Virus record (IMG/VR): IMGVR_UViG_3300031521_000298 | Location: 1 to 28,176 of that record | DNA length: 28,176 bases | Direction: 5' to 3' (one strand) | DNA from: a virus | Shown here: positions 7,956 to 16,327 of the stretch, in pieces | Position numbering within the stretch: the stretch's first letter is position 1 | How the letters are laid out: each line of letters begins with the position of its first letter | Position numbers and translations under genes: made by a program | The notes under the pieces: generated by a model | Told to the model about the DNA's origin: nothing | Database searches by the model: none | The model's input: the letters and a program-made list of their open reading frames with translations, nothing else

Positions 7956-8465
7956 TTATACCTTCTGTATAACCATCCAGTAGGCGGTATAGTTTACATA
8001 CTCATCTGGTCCAACATTCCAAGCCATTGTCGCAAGAGTTGTTGTATCTTTCCAATATGGTTTCATTATGAATTGGATACCCGTCGTGTGAGTACAACCC
8101 ATCCAAAATGTAGCTGCCTGATTTACTCCAATAGGCATAACCTGTGGGCCGATTTCATACCTGTAGGTATTGGAGCCTAATCTTCCGGAAGCAGTAGAAT
8201 CAACTACCTGTGATTTTACAAAATACTTATAATTTCCGAGAGAGTAATAACTCCATCCATTATCATCTACCCCAGACTGGAGGGACAGTTTAGCGCTAGT
8301 TACGGCACCATCCTGGATTTTAGCCGTAGTAACTGCGCCATTTGCAAGGTTCGTACTATCTAGTTTACCATTCATCTCATCGGTAACTATACCGAATCTT
8401 GCGTTTATATCATTAGCTGAGGCTAGTGAGTTCGCTGCTATATTTGCTATACTTATTTGGCCCAT
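7956..8465 (-). CDS. Tail fibre/spike-like protein
   Basis: The 169-residue product starts with a helical segment. Two short fibre-shaft repeats of the NGAVTTAKIQDGAVTSAKL type follow at about residues 42-60, a pattern common in phage and bacterial fibre stalks. The remaining 100 residues are Tyr/Trp-rich and beta, ending YWMVIQKV, like a small fibre head domain. It follows the nozzle gene by 9 bases, so it is a candidate receptor-binding fibre attached to the tail. The role is inferred from the repeats and position. Confidence 0.65.
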   Translation of the reverse strand: MGQISIANIAANSLASANDINARFGIVTDEMNGKLDSTNLANGAVTTAKIQDGAVTSAKLSLQSGVDDNGWSYYSLGNYKYFVKSQVVDSTASGRLGSNTYRYEIGPQVMPIGVNQAATFWMGCTHTTGIQFIMKPYWKDTTTLATMAWNVGPDEYVNYTAYWMVIQKV

Positions 8466-8474
8466 ATAAGCCTC

Positions 8475-10883
8475 CTATACTTTCTTAATTCTATATTTAT
8501 ACTCAGAACCCATGAACGCTACTCGGTTATTGACGCCCTTACGCTTAACCCTTAACTGCCAGTAGTAAGCATTTCCACCGAATGACATACGGTACATCTT
8601 GAAGGTTGTATCTCCACCGTATCTCGTACCATCATCCCAGTAGAAATTATCCCACGTAGCGCCATTTGTCAGCAGTAGTAGTTTCTTAAATAGTGGCGCG
8701 TCTTGGAAGTCTTTATCCATACCGACATCTATCTTAAATGTACTCTCTACTCCCTGGAACAGCGGGAAGTATCTTTTGATACGTTTCTTCTGCGCTGGAT
8801 ATCCATTGCTTTCATACTTTAGGTCGTATTCAAAGTCTATTGGAGCACCGAGGGAGTGGGCGTTTTGTTCTGCTTTATATAGAGCTGGAACATAAGAGCT
8901 TACCTCTATTAACTCACCGTTATCATTTGCATCGTTATAGTAGATTGCTCGACTGACTCCGGTGCGAGTATCATACATCCAGTCACCAGTCTCCTTATCA
9001 TATATCAAACATGAATCATTTACCGATGAACCAGATGATGCCATATAGAACCTTACTTGGTTCTTCCAGACTACTGGAGTAATCATGTACTTGTTGGCAC
9101 AAGCATCGAATAACGGGTCCACTGGTCCTGATATCTTTTTATCAGACGAACCGTTAAACTCGTAGTTTCCATTATCGCTAACAAAGAATACTGAGTTGTT
9201 ATCAACTACTAGTCCGCGCTGGCTTATGCAGCCCTTATGTCCAGTAGCCTGTCTTTCGCTAAATGTACCCCTATCATATCCAGAGATAACGTAGTGATTA
9301 TCTTGTGTCCATACGTGTAGGCTATCCTGGAAGGACGCCATTCTAGTAACCGGTGAACCGTTAAATGGCCTCGGTGTATATATGAACGATAGGCTTAACC
9401 AAGCGTGGTACCACTGTAGGGTAGATGCCACATTGCTAGGATTGCCAGGAGCTTCACAGAATACCAACTTATTATTATCCGCTGCTGTCTTACCCCAGAT
9501 TCGGTCTTTGTGCATTAGAATCTCCGATAGGATTGGTAACTCAGGGTCTATGATATACTCAATACCAGTATCAACAAGTGATACATCATCGAGTAAGAAG
9601 TTTACCGCTGTAGACTGAATATCAAACGAAGTTGAGTCTGCTGTAGCTGTGTAGTAGAATGAGTATTGCGCCCATGCTGCCGTTATCGCAGTAACTGTCG
9701 CTGCCACTGGGGTCGTGTTGAAACAGAACTGGATATTGCCGGATGCTGATGCACCCTTAGCCCAGAAGGAAATCTTATATCTATGGTTAAGAAGCATACC
9801 TGCCGTAGCATATCTAGCTGAACGAGTACCACTTGTAGCAGTAATATTCAATGATGCCGGAGTAGTATGAAAATCAGATGTGTACCTTGCTATTGCGTTT
9901 CCGGTTCCGCCCCCAGTGGCCGCCCAACCTGTAGTATCGGTAGTAAATCCACCGTTAGTTACTATATTGGTGTTCGTTGCTTCGTATGTGCCGTTCCACG
10001 CAGTCATTAAATCATACCCATTCACCCAGAATACTTTGCCGTCACCATCGGTAAAGCTGTACTCCGTAGCGCTGGAAGATAGTCCCGTGATTAATGGAGT
10101 GAGTACGTGATTCGTCTCGTCTATGGTATACATTGTGGTACCATATGGAGCCATCGTGACGTTTACGCCATTTTCTTTATTAAACCTATATTGTCCCTTA
10201 TCATGCGAAACGGGGGTTATATACGTTTTATAATTCACGGCGTAAGATTGCTGTACTATTTGCGTAAGAGTCGAGTCTGTCTTGTAGGCATGAGGTGTAG
10301 CTGTAGCAGTAGATAGTGTATATGTATCTGTGTCGGCACCATCATCTTGTATGATAGTACCTACCCAAAAAGACACTCCCGATGTGGCAATGTATGGGGT
10401 GATAAATTGTGCAGAACAGTATGTCGCCGTACCGGATACGTCTTCCGAGACTATAGAACTCTCAGCGAGTACGTTACCAACAATACCAGTATTATTCTGA
10501 TATACAGTGACCATCAGCGGTACTTTTCCGCCACCAACGTCGCTCATCTTAATATCTATCTTAGTTAGAGCACCAGACGCACCTGGAGTTACTAGCCATA
10601 AATGCTGGCCGGCCAGAGTCCCAACGCTAGCTGTAGCAGCACCAGTAGTAGATACATTCTGCGTATCGAGCGTCTCTCCTAGTGGTGAAACGTATTCTCC
10701 CGGACCGAACCGACTGCTAACAGCAACCTTACGGTCATTCTCTTGTTTAGCGTACAACCGGAAGTCATGTGCTGATGGTGTGCTGCCCTCTTGCATCATA
10801 TCAGGAGGGTTCACCAAATCAAGCCCTCTAAGGACTAGATTCTTTCCGATTGCATCTGCTGTTTTTAATCCTATTGATGCCAT
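8475..10883 (-). CDS. Tail nozzle/tail-hub protein with inserted carbohydrate-binding-like domains
   Basis: This 802-residue protein follows the connector gene by two bases, the arrangement of T7 gp11-gp12. Residues 1-70 and about 225-300 and 450-802 look like the all-beta nozzle scaffold (for example HDKGQYRFNKENG, FSDNGNYEFNG-type turns and the KKRIKRYFPLFQG region). Two extra modules appear inserted. Residues about 80-222 resemble a jelly-roll 'choice-of-anchor' domain. Residues about 305-437 have the layout of a CBM_4_9 domain, running from NIVTNGGFTTDTTGW through YKISFWAKG to FLLDDVSLVD. The protein probably forms the distal short tail, and the insertions could bind surface glycans. Nozzle assignment is by size, order and fold pattern; domain assignments are from memory. 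Confidence 0.75.
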   Translation of the reverse strand: MASIGLKTADAIGKNLVLRGLDLVNPPDMMQEGSTPSAHDFRLYAKQENDRKVAVSSRFGPGEYVSPLGETLDTQNVSTTGAATASVGTLAGQHLWLVTPGASGALTKIDIKMSDVGGGKVPLMVTVYQNNTGIVGNVLAESSIVSEDVSGTATYCSAQFITPYIATSGVSFWVGTIIQDDGADTDTYTLSTATATPHAYKTDSTLTQIVQQSYAVNYKTYITPVSHDKGQYRFNKENGVNVTMAPYGTTMYTIDETNHVLTPLITGLSSSATEYSFTDGDGKVFWVNGYDLMTAWNGTYEATNTNIVTNGGFTTDTTGWAATGGGTGNAIARYTSDFHTTPASLNITATSGTRSARYATAGMLLNHRYKISFWAKGASASGNIQFCFNTTPVAATVTAITAAWAQYSFYYTATADSTSFDIQSTAVNFLLDDVSLVDTGIEYIIDPELPILSEILMHKDRIWGKTAADNNKLVFCEAPGNPSNVASTLQWYHAWLSLSFIYTPRPFNGSPVTRMASFQDSLHVWTQDNHYVISGYDRGTFSERQATGHKGCISQRGLVVDNNSVFFVSDNGNYEFNGSSDKKISGPVDPLFDACANKYMITPVVWKNQVRFYMASSGSSVNDSCLIYDKETGDWMYDTRTGVSRAIYYNDANDNGELIEVSSYVPALYKAEQNAHSLGAPIDFEYDLKYESNGYPAQKKRIKRYFPLFQGVESTFKIDVGMDKDFQDAPLFKKLLLLTNGATWDNFYWDDGTRYGGDTTFKMYRMSFGGNAYYWQLRVKRKGVNNRVAFMGSEYKYRIKKV

Positions 10884-10885
10884 AA

Positions 10886-11527
10886 TTACCGCCTATTGCT
10901 AGTGAAAGCATTATCTACGTACATTGGGCCGATTATCGAACGCTCGCCGTACTTCTCGATAACATCAAATAGTTGTTCTGTAAATCTAGCTCGTGTACCC
11001 TGTGCTTCGGCTAGGTCGCCATCACGTTCTTGTACTCGTGCATATGCGCCAAGTAGTAATACTTCTGCGAATTCCTGTGGAGTTGCCGGTACTGATGTAC
11101 CTTCTGTGAGCGTTGGAGCTTTCTTTATATAAAACATATTCATTGTGTAGGCCTTATCTGTTGGCCGTGAGAATATGATGTTATCACCAAATAGTGTCCA
11201 CGCTACTGGTTCCCCGGCAGTATCTGTATCTGCATCAGGGAACTTAGCGAAGAAGTCTCTCCACTCCATTTTCATTCTATGGAATCCAGGGACTCCAGTA
11301 ATAGAACAATGTTCAAGGTTTGCTAGGTCAGCAGGTAGCTGGAACATATTAGAGTTGACTGGTACATCACCCTTAAATATCTTCTCCTGAAAACTAAGCC
11401 GTAATTTATTAAAAACTTCACTATGGGCATCATTGATGAAATTATCAACAACAGTAGTATCATAGTCTGGGTCGTCCAGTTTGTCTGTTAGGATGCGGTT
11501 CCTAAGTCCAGCTAAAGTAAAATCCAT
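10886..11527 (-). CDS. Head-tail connector (tail tubular protein A/gp11-like adaptor)
   Basis: The 213-residue product begins TLAGLRNRILTDKLDD, followed by a helical FINDAHSEVFNKLR segment. It then has a beta-domain with LPADLANLEHC, WTLFGDNIIFSRP and MFYIKKAP, and ends in helices that include EVLLLGAYARVQERDGD. This order is typical of podoviral adaptor proteins that dock under the portal and accept the nozzle. It lies immediately before the nozzle gene. It has about the length usual for T7 gp11-like adaptors. Confidence 0.8.
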   Translation of the reverse strand: MDFTLAGLRNRILTDKLDDPDYDTTVVDNFINDAHSEVFNKLRLSFQEKIFKGDVPVNSNMFQLPADLANLEHCSITGVPGFHRMKMEWRDFFAKFPDADTDTAGEPVAWTLFGDNIIFSRPTDKAYTMNMFYIKKAPTLTEGTSVPATPQEFAEVLLLGAYARVQERDGDLAEAQGTRARFTEQLFDVIEKYGERSIIGPMYVDNAFTSNRR

Positions 11528-11545
11528 GTGTATTCCTTTTATAAA

Positions 11546-13174
11546 TTATAGTTTTCCGTTATCAGGTGATGATTGCTTGTATATACCGCTTTCGTCTGCT
11601 TGTACAGATTCGAGAGTATCATTGCTAGCACCAGTTTGTTTGTATATTCCAGAGCCATCAATATCGGCAGTATTGATTGTCCCATTCTCCTCAGAATCTT
11701 GTTTATAGATTCCACTGGAGATAGTCTTGTTAAATACCCTTATTCTTCCAAAAACGTCAGAGGTCGTTTGCAGAACTACGAACAGTTTACCTATAAGTGG
11801 TCTATCTACCGTCTTTTTAATTCGGAGGGTGCCATTTATCGACTTAACAGAGAGGGCATGAACACGTAGCTTACCGGTCTGGTCTGCTGTCGATATCTTA
11901 CCGATTCTGAGTAAACCGGAGATAGTCTGTGTGACTACCTTACTGACCCGTAACTTACCTAGTTGGCTGAGGTCAAGAACCTTCTTGATTCTCAATTTAC
12001 CAGTTTGGTCGTATAGGTGAGTACCTATCATCCTGATTTTACCAGTTATGGTATTATCAAGTGTTTTCGATACCCGTAAGAGTCCTAGCTGGTCTTTAGT
12101 GTTTAATCTATAGACGAACAGTTTTCCTACTTGGTCTGCATCGAGTGTCTTAGATACTCGCAGTTTACCCTGTATTGACCTAATTGGCTCTGAGGATATG
12201 TATACCTTACCAGTAGTTGTCTTGTCAGTAGTCTGTTTAACGCGTACCGTACCGAGCTGTGTCCTTGACGTTATCTGACCAACTCTTAACTTGCCTGTCT
12301 GAGTAGTGTCGAGGATTCCCTTGATTCTCACGACACCGGTAACAGTTTTATCTAGTATACCCTTGACGCGGAGTTTACCCGTCTGGGTTCTATCATAAGT
12401 AATCTTAACTCGTAACCTACCCGTCTGGGTAGTATCGAGAGTCTTCTCAACCCTTAACTTTCCGGCCTGGTCTTTTGTACTAGTAAGATTAACGAACAAT
12501 TTACCAGTTTGGGTTACATCAGTAGTCGTACTAACGGCATTAACTGCTTCACCAAATCCGGTTGCACCAAGCCCAGTAATACCACCGTAACCTGCCGACA
12601 TACCAGATGGAGCTGTAGTTGGAACGGATGTTCCGTATATATTCACCTTGCCAGTTTGCGCCTTATCTGTGACAGAATAGGCGTTACCGGTAATTACATA
12701 CGCTATATCATTAACGGTATCTGCTGTAAATCCTCCTAAATAGTAGGCTGAGTTCCTGGTACTATCAGAAGACCCGTTCTTCGTACCAGCACCGACAGAG
12801 TTGTTGGTATCGCCACCAGAGTATGATAGTGATAACATATAGTTGCCAGGCGCTAGGTCTAATCCACTAAAGTTTAGAGTTATCGGTGTGGCATTTGATG
12901 TCGGAGGAAATGTCGGAAGAGTAGCAGCGTTACCAGCAGATGAGGTAGCTAATACCGTATTCGGTATTGCGGTAGAACCCGGCGTACCAGTTATACTAGA
13001 TATTTTATAATAATAGTTACCGGTAGGAGAGCCAAACTTTGTCAGATACATAGTAGCTGAGGTAACTGTATACGTAGAAGACGTTACGGCGAATGTCTCT
13101 GCTATGTCAAATATGCCATACGCTTGCCATGTAACATTTATGTTTGAACTTGCGTATGTGTCAATCGTCGCCAT
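11546..13174 (-). CDS. Fibre-like protein with 19 exact 14-residue beta repeats
   Basis: The 542-residue protein has three parts. Residues 1-165 form a jelly-roll-like domain of the 'choice-of-anchor' kind (TSATMYLTKFGSPTGNYYY, then DLAPGNYMLSLSYSGG). Residues about 218-483 contain 19 tandem units with a glycine at every 14th position (G224 to G476 without a break) and a consensus near TQTGKLRVxKxLDx. Residues 487-534 contain three SGIYKQ units at 21-residue spacing. There is no signal peptide or catalytic motif. An AAAGGGGG ribosome site precedes the ATG. It sits between fibre genes and the connector gene, so a long repetitive shaft or whisker is likely. A virion surface role is inferred. 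Confidence 0.75.
   Translation of the reverse strand: MATIDTYASSNINVTWQAYGIFDIAETFAVTSSTYTVTSATMYLTKFGSPTGNYYYKISSITGTPGSTAIPNTVLATSSAGNAATLPTFPPTSNATPITLNFSGLDLAPGNYMLSLSYSGGDTNNSVGAGTKNGSSDSTRNSAYYLGGFTADTVNDIAYVITGNAYSVTDKAQTGKVNIYGTSVPTTAPSGMSAGYGGITGLGATGFGEAVNAVSTTTDVTQTGKLFVNLTSTKDQAGKLRVEKTLDTTQTGRLRVKITYDRTQTGKLRVKGILDKTVTGVVRIKGILDTTQTGKLRVGQITSRTQLGTVRVKQTTDKTTTGKVYISSEPIRSIQGKLRVSKTLDADQVGKLFVYRLNTKDQLGLLRVSKTLDNTITGKIRMIGTHLYDQTGKLRIKKVLDLSQLGKLRVSKVVTQTISGLLRIGKISTADQTGKLRVHALSVKSINGTLRIKKTVDRPLIGKLFVVLQTTSDVFGRIRVFNKTISSGIYKQDSEENGTINTADIDGSGIYKQTGASNDTLESVQADESGIYKQSSPDNGKL
11573..11716 (-). repeat. Three SGIYKQ repeats, 21-residue period (coding)
   Basis: The C-terminus of the 542-residue protein repeats SGIYKQ at residues 487, 508 and 529, with 15 variable, Asp/Glu/Ser/Thr-rich residues between. 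The spacing is exactly 21 residues (63 bases). This is a different repeat system from the 14-residue array just upstream in the protein. Confidence 0.85.
11726..12523 (-). repeat. Array of 19 coding repeats, 42-base (14-residue) period
   Basis: Within the 542-residue protein a glycine occurs at 224, 238, 252 and every 14 residues to 476. It is usually followed by K/L-L-R/F-V/I and preceded by Gln or Thr. The protein pattern is strict in spacing. The DNA is diverged between units, so the array is old and selected for structure rather than a recent slippage product. Confidence 0.9.
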
Positions 13175-13200
13175 TGTATTGGCCCCCTTTCTTTATTGTA

Positions 13201-13689
13201 TTAGGATATTTTTGTTGCTATAATACTTGCGCCAGCAGCTATTGTAATAGATGGTGTTGTGCCAGCAGCAGTAGCCTGTAACTGTAACGTACCAGCATTT
13301 GCACCATTTACGATTGTTCCCTCTATAGTATGATGTGTATTTGCAACGGCGGTGCTAGCACCCATCGTAGTAAACGAAGTAATAACTGATGTAGTTATTG
13401 CTGATGCAGAGGTCATTTGAGTCCTGCGTAGACTTACTAGTGTAGGAGAAGCTGGGCCAGTGAACCCTAAGTTTAGTGTGGGAGATGTTCCTGACACTGC
13501 GCTGATTGGGATGTTTAGTTCTATCCTATAAGTCGTCGAGGCCGCCAAAGATACTGCTAAATCAGTTACATTGCCAGCAGCTCCTGTAATTGCCTGAGCA
13601 GATGTTTTATTAGCTACTGTCACCCTTGGGTCATTACGGGTAGCAGGGGATGGGTCAAGCTCGTTATTTGTAATTTTAGTTTCTGCCAT
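13201..13689 (-). CDS. Beta-sandwich structural protein, fibre head or decoration candidate
   Basis: The 162-residue product is rich in Ala, Thr and Ser. After about 35 residues of linker it has a jelly-roll-like pattern: LAASTTYRIELNIP, LNLGFTGP, HHTIEGTIVNGANAGTLQLQA and SITIAAGASIIATKI. Such domains are common at the ends of phage fibres. It begins after a TAATATG junction with the 117-residue gene and is followed by the repeat-fibre gene. A fibre or accessory virion role is inferred. Confidence 0.6.
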   Translation of the reverse strand: MAETKITNNELDPSPATRNDPRVTVANKTSAQAITGAAGNVTDLAVSLAASTTYRIELNIPISAVSGTSPTLNLGFTGPASPTLVSLRRTQMTSASAITTSVITSFTTMGASTAVANTHHTIEGTIVNGANAGTLQLQATAAGTTPSITIAAGASIIATKIS

Positions 13690-13690
13690 A

Positions 13691-14044
13691 TTATATTCCT
13701 ATTGCTATCCACGATACATACTGTGTTGTTATAGCAGTACCAGAGTCATTGATGAATGATACCGATGCTGCCGACGCGGTTGTGCTATTCACTCGTAAAA
13801 ATCCGTTAGCACTTATGTTTCCCATCTGATTACCTACTAATATGGGGGGATTTGTAAATGTCTCTGGAAATGTAATAGTGAATGGGTCGGCAGTTATCTG
13901 TACCCTACCTACCTGTATTTTTACTGGAGAGGAAGATACGTCGTAGCTGGTTGTCCCTGCGGCGCTCCAGTCCGTAGCACTAGAACCTTGACGCTTCTTA
14001 ACGATTCCGTTTAATAATTGTGATGAATTTATTTTTTGTGCCAT
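13691..14044 (-). CDS. Small tail-fibre-type protein with lectin-like C-terminal domain
   Basis: The 117-residue product starts with a MAQKINSSQLLNGIVKKRQG linker, then VGRVQ, ITFPETFTNPPILVG and a final VSWIAIGI. The F-P-x-x-F-x-x-P-P and terminal W-I-A-I-G pattern is familiar from C-terminal receptor-binding modules of phage fibres (H-lectin or gp53-like), recalled from memory. It sits between two other fibre-type genes with TAATATG before it. It may be a separately encoded fibre tip. Confidence 0.6.
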   Translation of the reverse strand: MAQKINSSQLLNGIVKKRQGSSATDWSAAGTTSYDVSSSPVKIQVGRVQITADPFTITFPETFTNPPILVGNQMGNISANGFLRVNSTTASAASVSFINDSGTAITTQYVSWIAIGI

Positions 14045-14045
14045 A

Positions 14046-15341
14046 TTATGCCTTGCTCACCAGGAAGCCATTAAAGAATGTGTTAGCAGCGCCAGCAACG
14101 ATGTCGCGTGTACCCGTTGTCTGAATGATTACCTCTATATAGTCTCCAGCAGTTAGTTGTATCAGGCTATGTATCTGTGGTTTAAGCAATCTATACGCGT
14201 CGCCAGAACCATTCATCCACATGCTCTCTGGCATACCAGTCCCTGAGCTGTTCTTATATAATCTAATCACGCAGTTTTCAGTAGGACCAGTACCAGCAGG
14301 GCCCCACCATACTTGGGCATTTACTTGGTAGTATCCAGAAACAGGAGCAGTATAACGGCTTGAAGCGAAGTTACTGTTTGGGTCGAATAACTCAGTCTGA
14401 AAATCAACAGCAACAGAAGTCGTGTTCGCCGCCTTGCCAGTGCTACAGTATGCACTAAACATATATGGGTTAGTTATAACAGATGCGTCCATCCTTGCGT
14501 TCGCGTCCAGTGGGAGTATTTGGTTTGCCGTAGCTGTCGCGCTAGCATGGTAGCTGTCTACTGTATCTGCGTTGCCGCTAACAGATAGAACATATTGATA
14601 TCCTACCTCTACGTTATCGCCAGTAAGAGGGGCCGTATCTAATGCAAATGTACCGGTTGTCGGAGAAGTCTCAGTGACGTTAGCAATACCTTGCCTTAGT
14701 CCGTTGATGTATAGCTGTAGGCTACCGGCAATATAAGAACCTTTTGATACTGAGAATGATGTGTTTGAGCCATTTACTGTACCGACAGCGGCTTCTTTAG
14801 TGATTAGGCTATTAGAGCCAGTAATCATTAACTGTGAGCCAAGTATATAGTTAGCAAGAAGAACTGCTCCCGTTGCCGGTGCAGTTGTGAATGTTATTGT
14901 TTGTCCAGACGTAGTATAGTCATTACCAGCTCCACCACGTAAACGTACACCGTTCTTAAATACTTCTATCAAAGTAAATGCGCTAGCTGTAGTGAAGGCA
15001 GTTAGTACACCGTTTGGGGTACCAGTAAGAACCTCACCCATTGTCATGGATGAAGTCAAAAGGTCATCAGTATAGATACTGTTTACTGCAATCCAGCCAC
15101 TCACCACCGTTTTAGATGTAGTGTCACCTTGTGCTCGTGTACACTCGAACACCTCAGCGCTAGTCTTAGATGTAACCAAAACCTTTTCTGAGTTTCCAAG
15201 TGTGGTAAGTTGTCCGGGTGGGGACAAAGTGAGGTAGAATGGTGGTGTAGGCATTGTCTGCCCATAACCAGTCTGGAAAGTAAGAGTAGTACCAGAAAGG
15301 CTAGATACCACGCCTGTTGCAAAGTCTTTTTTATTTGCCAT
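14046..15341 (-). CDS. Tail fibre protein with two repeat modules and a C1q-like tip
   Basis: This 431-residue protein has an N-terminal domain (1-95). Two related modules follow at about 106-168 and 187-250; both begin with G-T-x-N-G and continue with an F-K-N-G or Y-I-N-G hairpin and a GxxxxxxY end. A short linker (255-290) leads to a C-terminal C1q/TNF-like jelly roll (about 293-430) with FQTELFDPNSNF, YTAPVSGYYQVNAQVWW, IRLYKNSSG, LTAGDYIEV and FNGFLVSKA. C1q-like tips trimerise and bind receptors in known systems. It overlaps the upstream gene by 11 bases. It is probably a trimeric receptor-binding fibre. Confidence 0.75.
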   Translation of the reverse strand: MANKKDFATGVVSSLSGTTLTFQTGYGQTMPTPPFYLTLSPPGQLTTLGNSEKVLVTSKTSAEVFECTRAQGDTTSKTVVSGWIAVNSIYTDDLLTSSMTMGEVLTGTPNGVLTAFTTASAFTLIEVFKNGVRLRGGAGNDYTTSGQTITFTTAPATGAVLLANYILGSQLMITGSNSLITKEAAVGTVNGSNTSFSVSKGSYIAGSLQLYINGLRQGIANVTETSPTTGTFALDTAPLTGDNVEVGYQYVLSVSGNADTVDSYHASATATANQILPLDANARMDASVITNPYMFSAYCSTGKAANTTSVAVDFQTELFDPNSNFASSRYTAPVSGYYQVNAQVWWGPAGTGPTENCVIRLYKNSSGTGMPESMWMNGSGDAYRLLKPQIHSLIQLTAGDYIEVIIQTTGTRDIVAGAANTFFNGFLVSKA

Positions 15342-15765
15342 CTAGTGTTATTATCCTCTTTACGGTTTTACCCTTATTATTTTTGTATTCGTATCCGAAG
15401 TTGTATGATACTACTCGTGGCTCTTGCCAAACGCCGTCGATGTTATCCCTGTCCATGTTCCTGAAATAAATCAGTTTACGTGGGGACTCGGCATCATCAA
15501 GTCGGAATGTCTTGCTATCTATTGAGAACTCTCCAGTACTAAGGTCCACACTATATATCCCATTCATTTTTGTCTGGTCTAATAGGTGAAAGAACTTAAT
15601 TGGTGATTTCTCTTCGTAATCAAGTATATCTCGGAAGGCTGATGGGTTCCATTCAGCAGTATCATCATGCTTGCTATATCTGTCATCCTCTGATTGGTCT
15701 ATAATGTGACCATCTTCAAAGTAGACAGACCATAGCATCGTAAGCGGTTTTGTTGTTGTACTCAT
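15331..15765 (-). CDS. Uncharacterised phage protein in the structural block
   Basis: The 144-residue product is acidic and soluble. It has LWSVYFEDGHIIDQSEDD near the start, a Ser/Asp-rich middle, and an internal beta-repeat-like stretch (GIYSVDLSTGEFSIDSKTFRL). I recall similar 'WxVxFxDGxxI-Q-x-DDRY' proteins near capsid genes of other phages but cannot name a role. The ribosome site is weak (AGAGAG). It overlaps the fibre gene by 11 bases and is co-transcribed with it. Confidence 0.6.
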   Translation of the reverse strand: MSTTTKPLTMLWSVYFEDGHIIDQSEDDRYSKHDDTAEWNPSAFRDILDYEEKSPIKFFHLLDQTKMNGIYSVDLSTGEFSIDSKTFRLDDAESPRKLIYFRNMDRDNIDGVWQEPRVVSYNFGYEYKNNKGKTVKRIITLDGK

Positions 15766-15792
15766 ATTGTATTATGACTCTTTCTCTCTCTG

Positions 15793-16317
15793 TTAATTCT
15801 CAGAATAGCGTAAAGTTAAGGTCATCGTAGCTGAATCGCCAGTTGATGCAGAACCAGTAGTACGAGCCTGTGTAACCAAGTATTGTGTGTATCCTGCTGC
15901 TGCAAGTGTAGCTGTAGGTGTTGCACCTTCTGGACCAGTTGTATGGAACAGAACTGTCGCACCTGATGCAATAGCTGTAACTGCTGAAATATCACTCAAT
16001 CCTGCTGTTGCTGATTGTGATGGGGTAGCGTAGGTAGAAGTAACTGCTCCGTAGAGAGTCAAGCCCGTACCAAACGTACCTGCCGTGTGCGCCCATAGGC
16101 CAGCGCTAATCTGGTTGAAAGTGCCAGTAAACTTACCGAATTGATACTTTGGGAAACTGTTATCACCAGCGTTTACTGATGCGGCTGTGTATGCCGTAGC
16201 GACATCATCTACTGATTTCCAGTTGACCTGAGTGACGGCAGTATTGCGGGTAGTACCCTTAGCCGGAGAACCGGTTGCAGCACCGTTGTCTTCATTGAAC
16301 TCAAAAGTTGCGGCCAT
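15793..16317 (-). CDS. Probable capsid decoration or minor head protein
   Basis: The 174-residue protein is rich in Ala, Thr, Gly and Ser and predicted all-beta, with no signal peptide. It begins MAATFEFNEDNGAATGSPAKG and includes KYQFGKFTGTFNQISAGLW and a closing ATMTLTLRYSEN strand. It lies just after the capsid/glycosyltransferase genes, a usual place for decoration or head-fibre proteins, and its many Ser/Thr residues would suit glycosylation by the neighbouring enzyme. The assignment rests on composition and context only. Confidence 0.5.
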   Translation of the reverse strand: MAATFEFNEDNGAATGSPAKGTTRNTAVTQVNWKSVDDVATAYTAASVNAGDNSFPKYQFGKFTGTFNQISAGLWAHTAGTFGTGLTLYGAVTSTYATPSQSATAGLSDISAVTAIASGATVLFHTTGPEGATPTATLAAAGYTQYLVTQARTTGSASTGDSATMTLTLRYSEN

Positions 16318-16327
16318 TTAATTATCC

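Noticed and set aside
11546-13174. Repeats as a CRISPR or tandem DNA satellite
   Set aside because: The periodicity is in the protein (14 residues) and the DNA units are too diverged; the frame is open throughout and no spacers are present.
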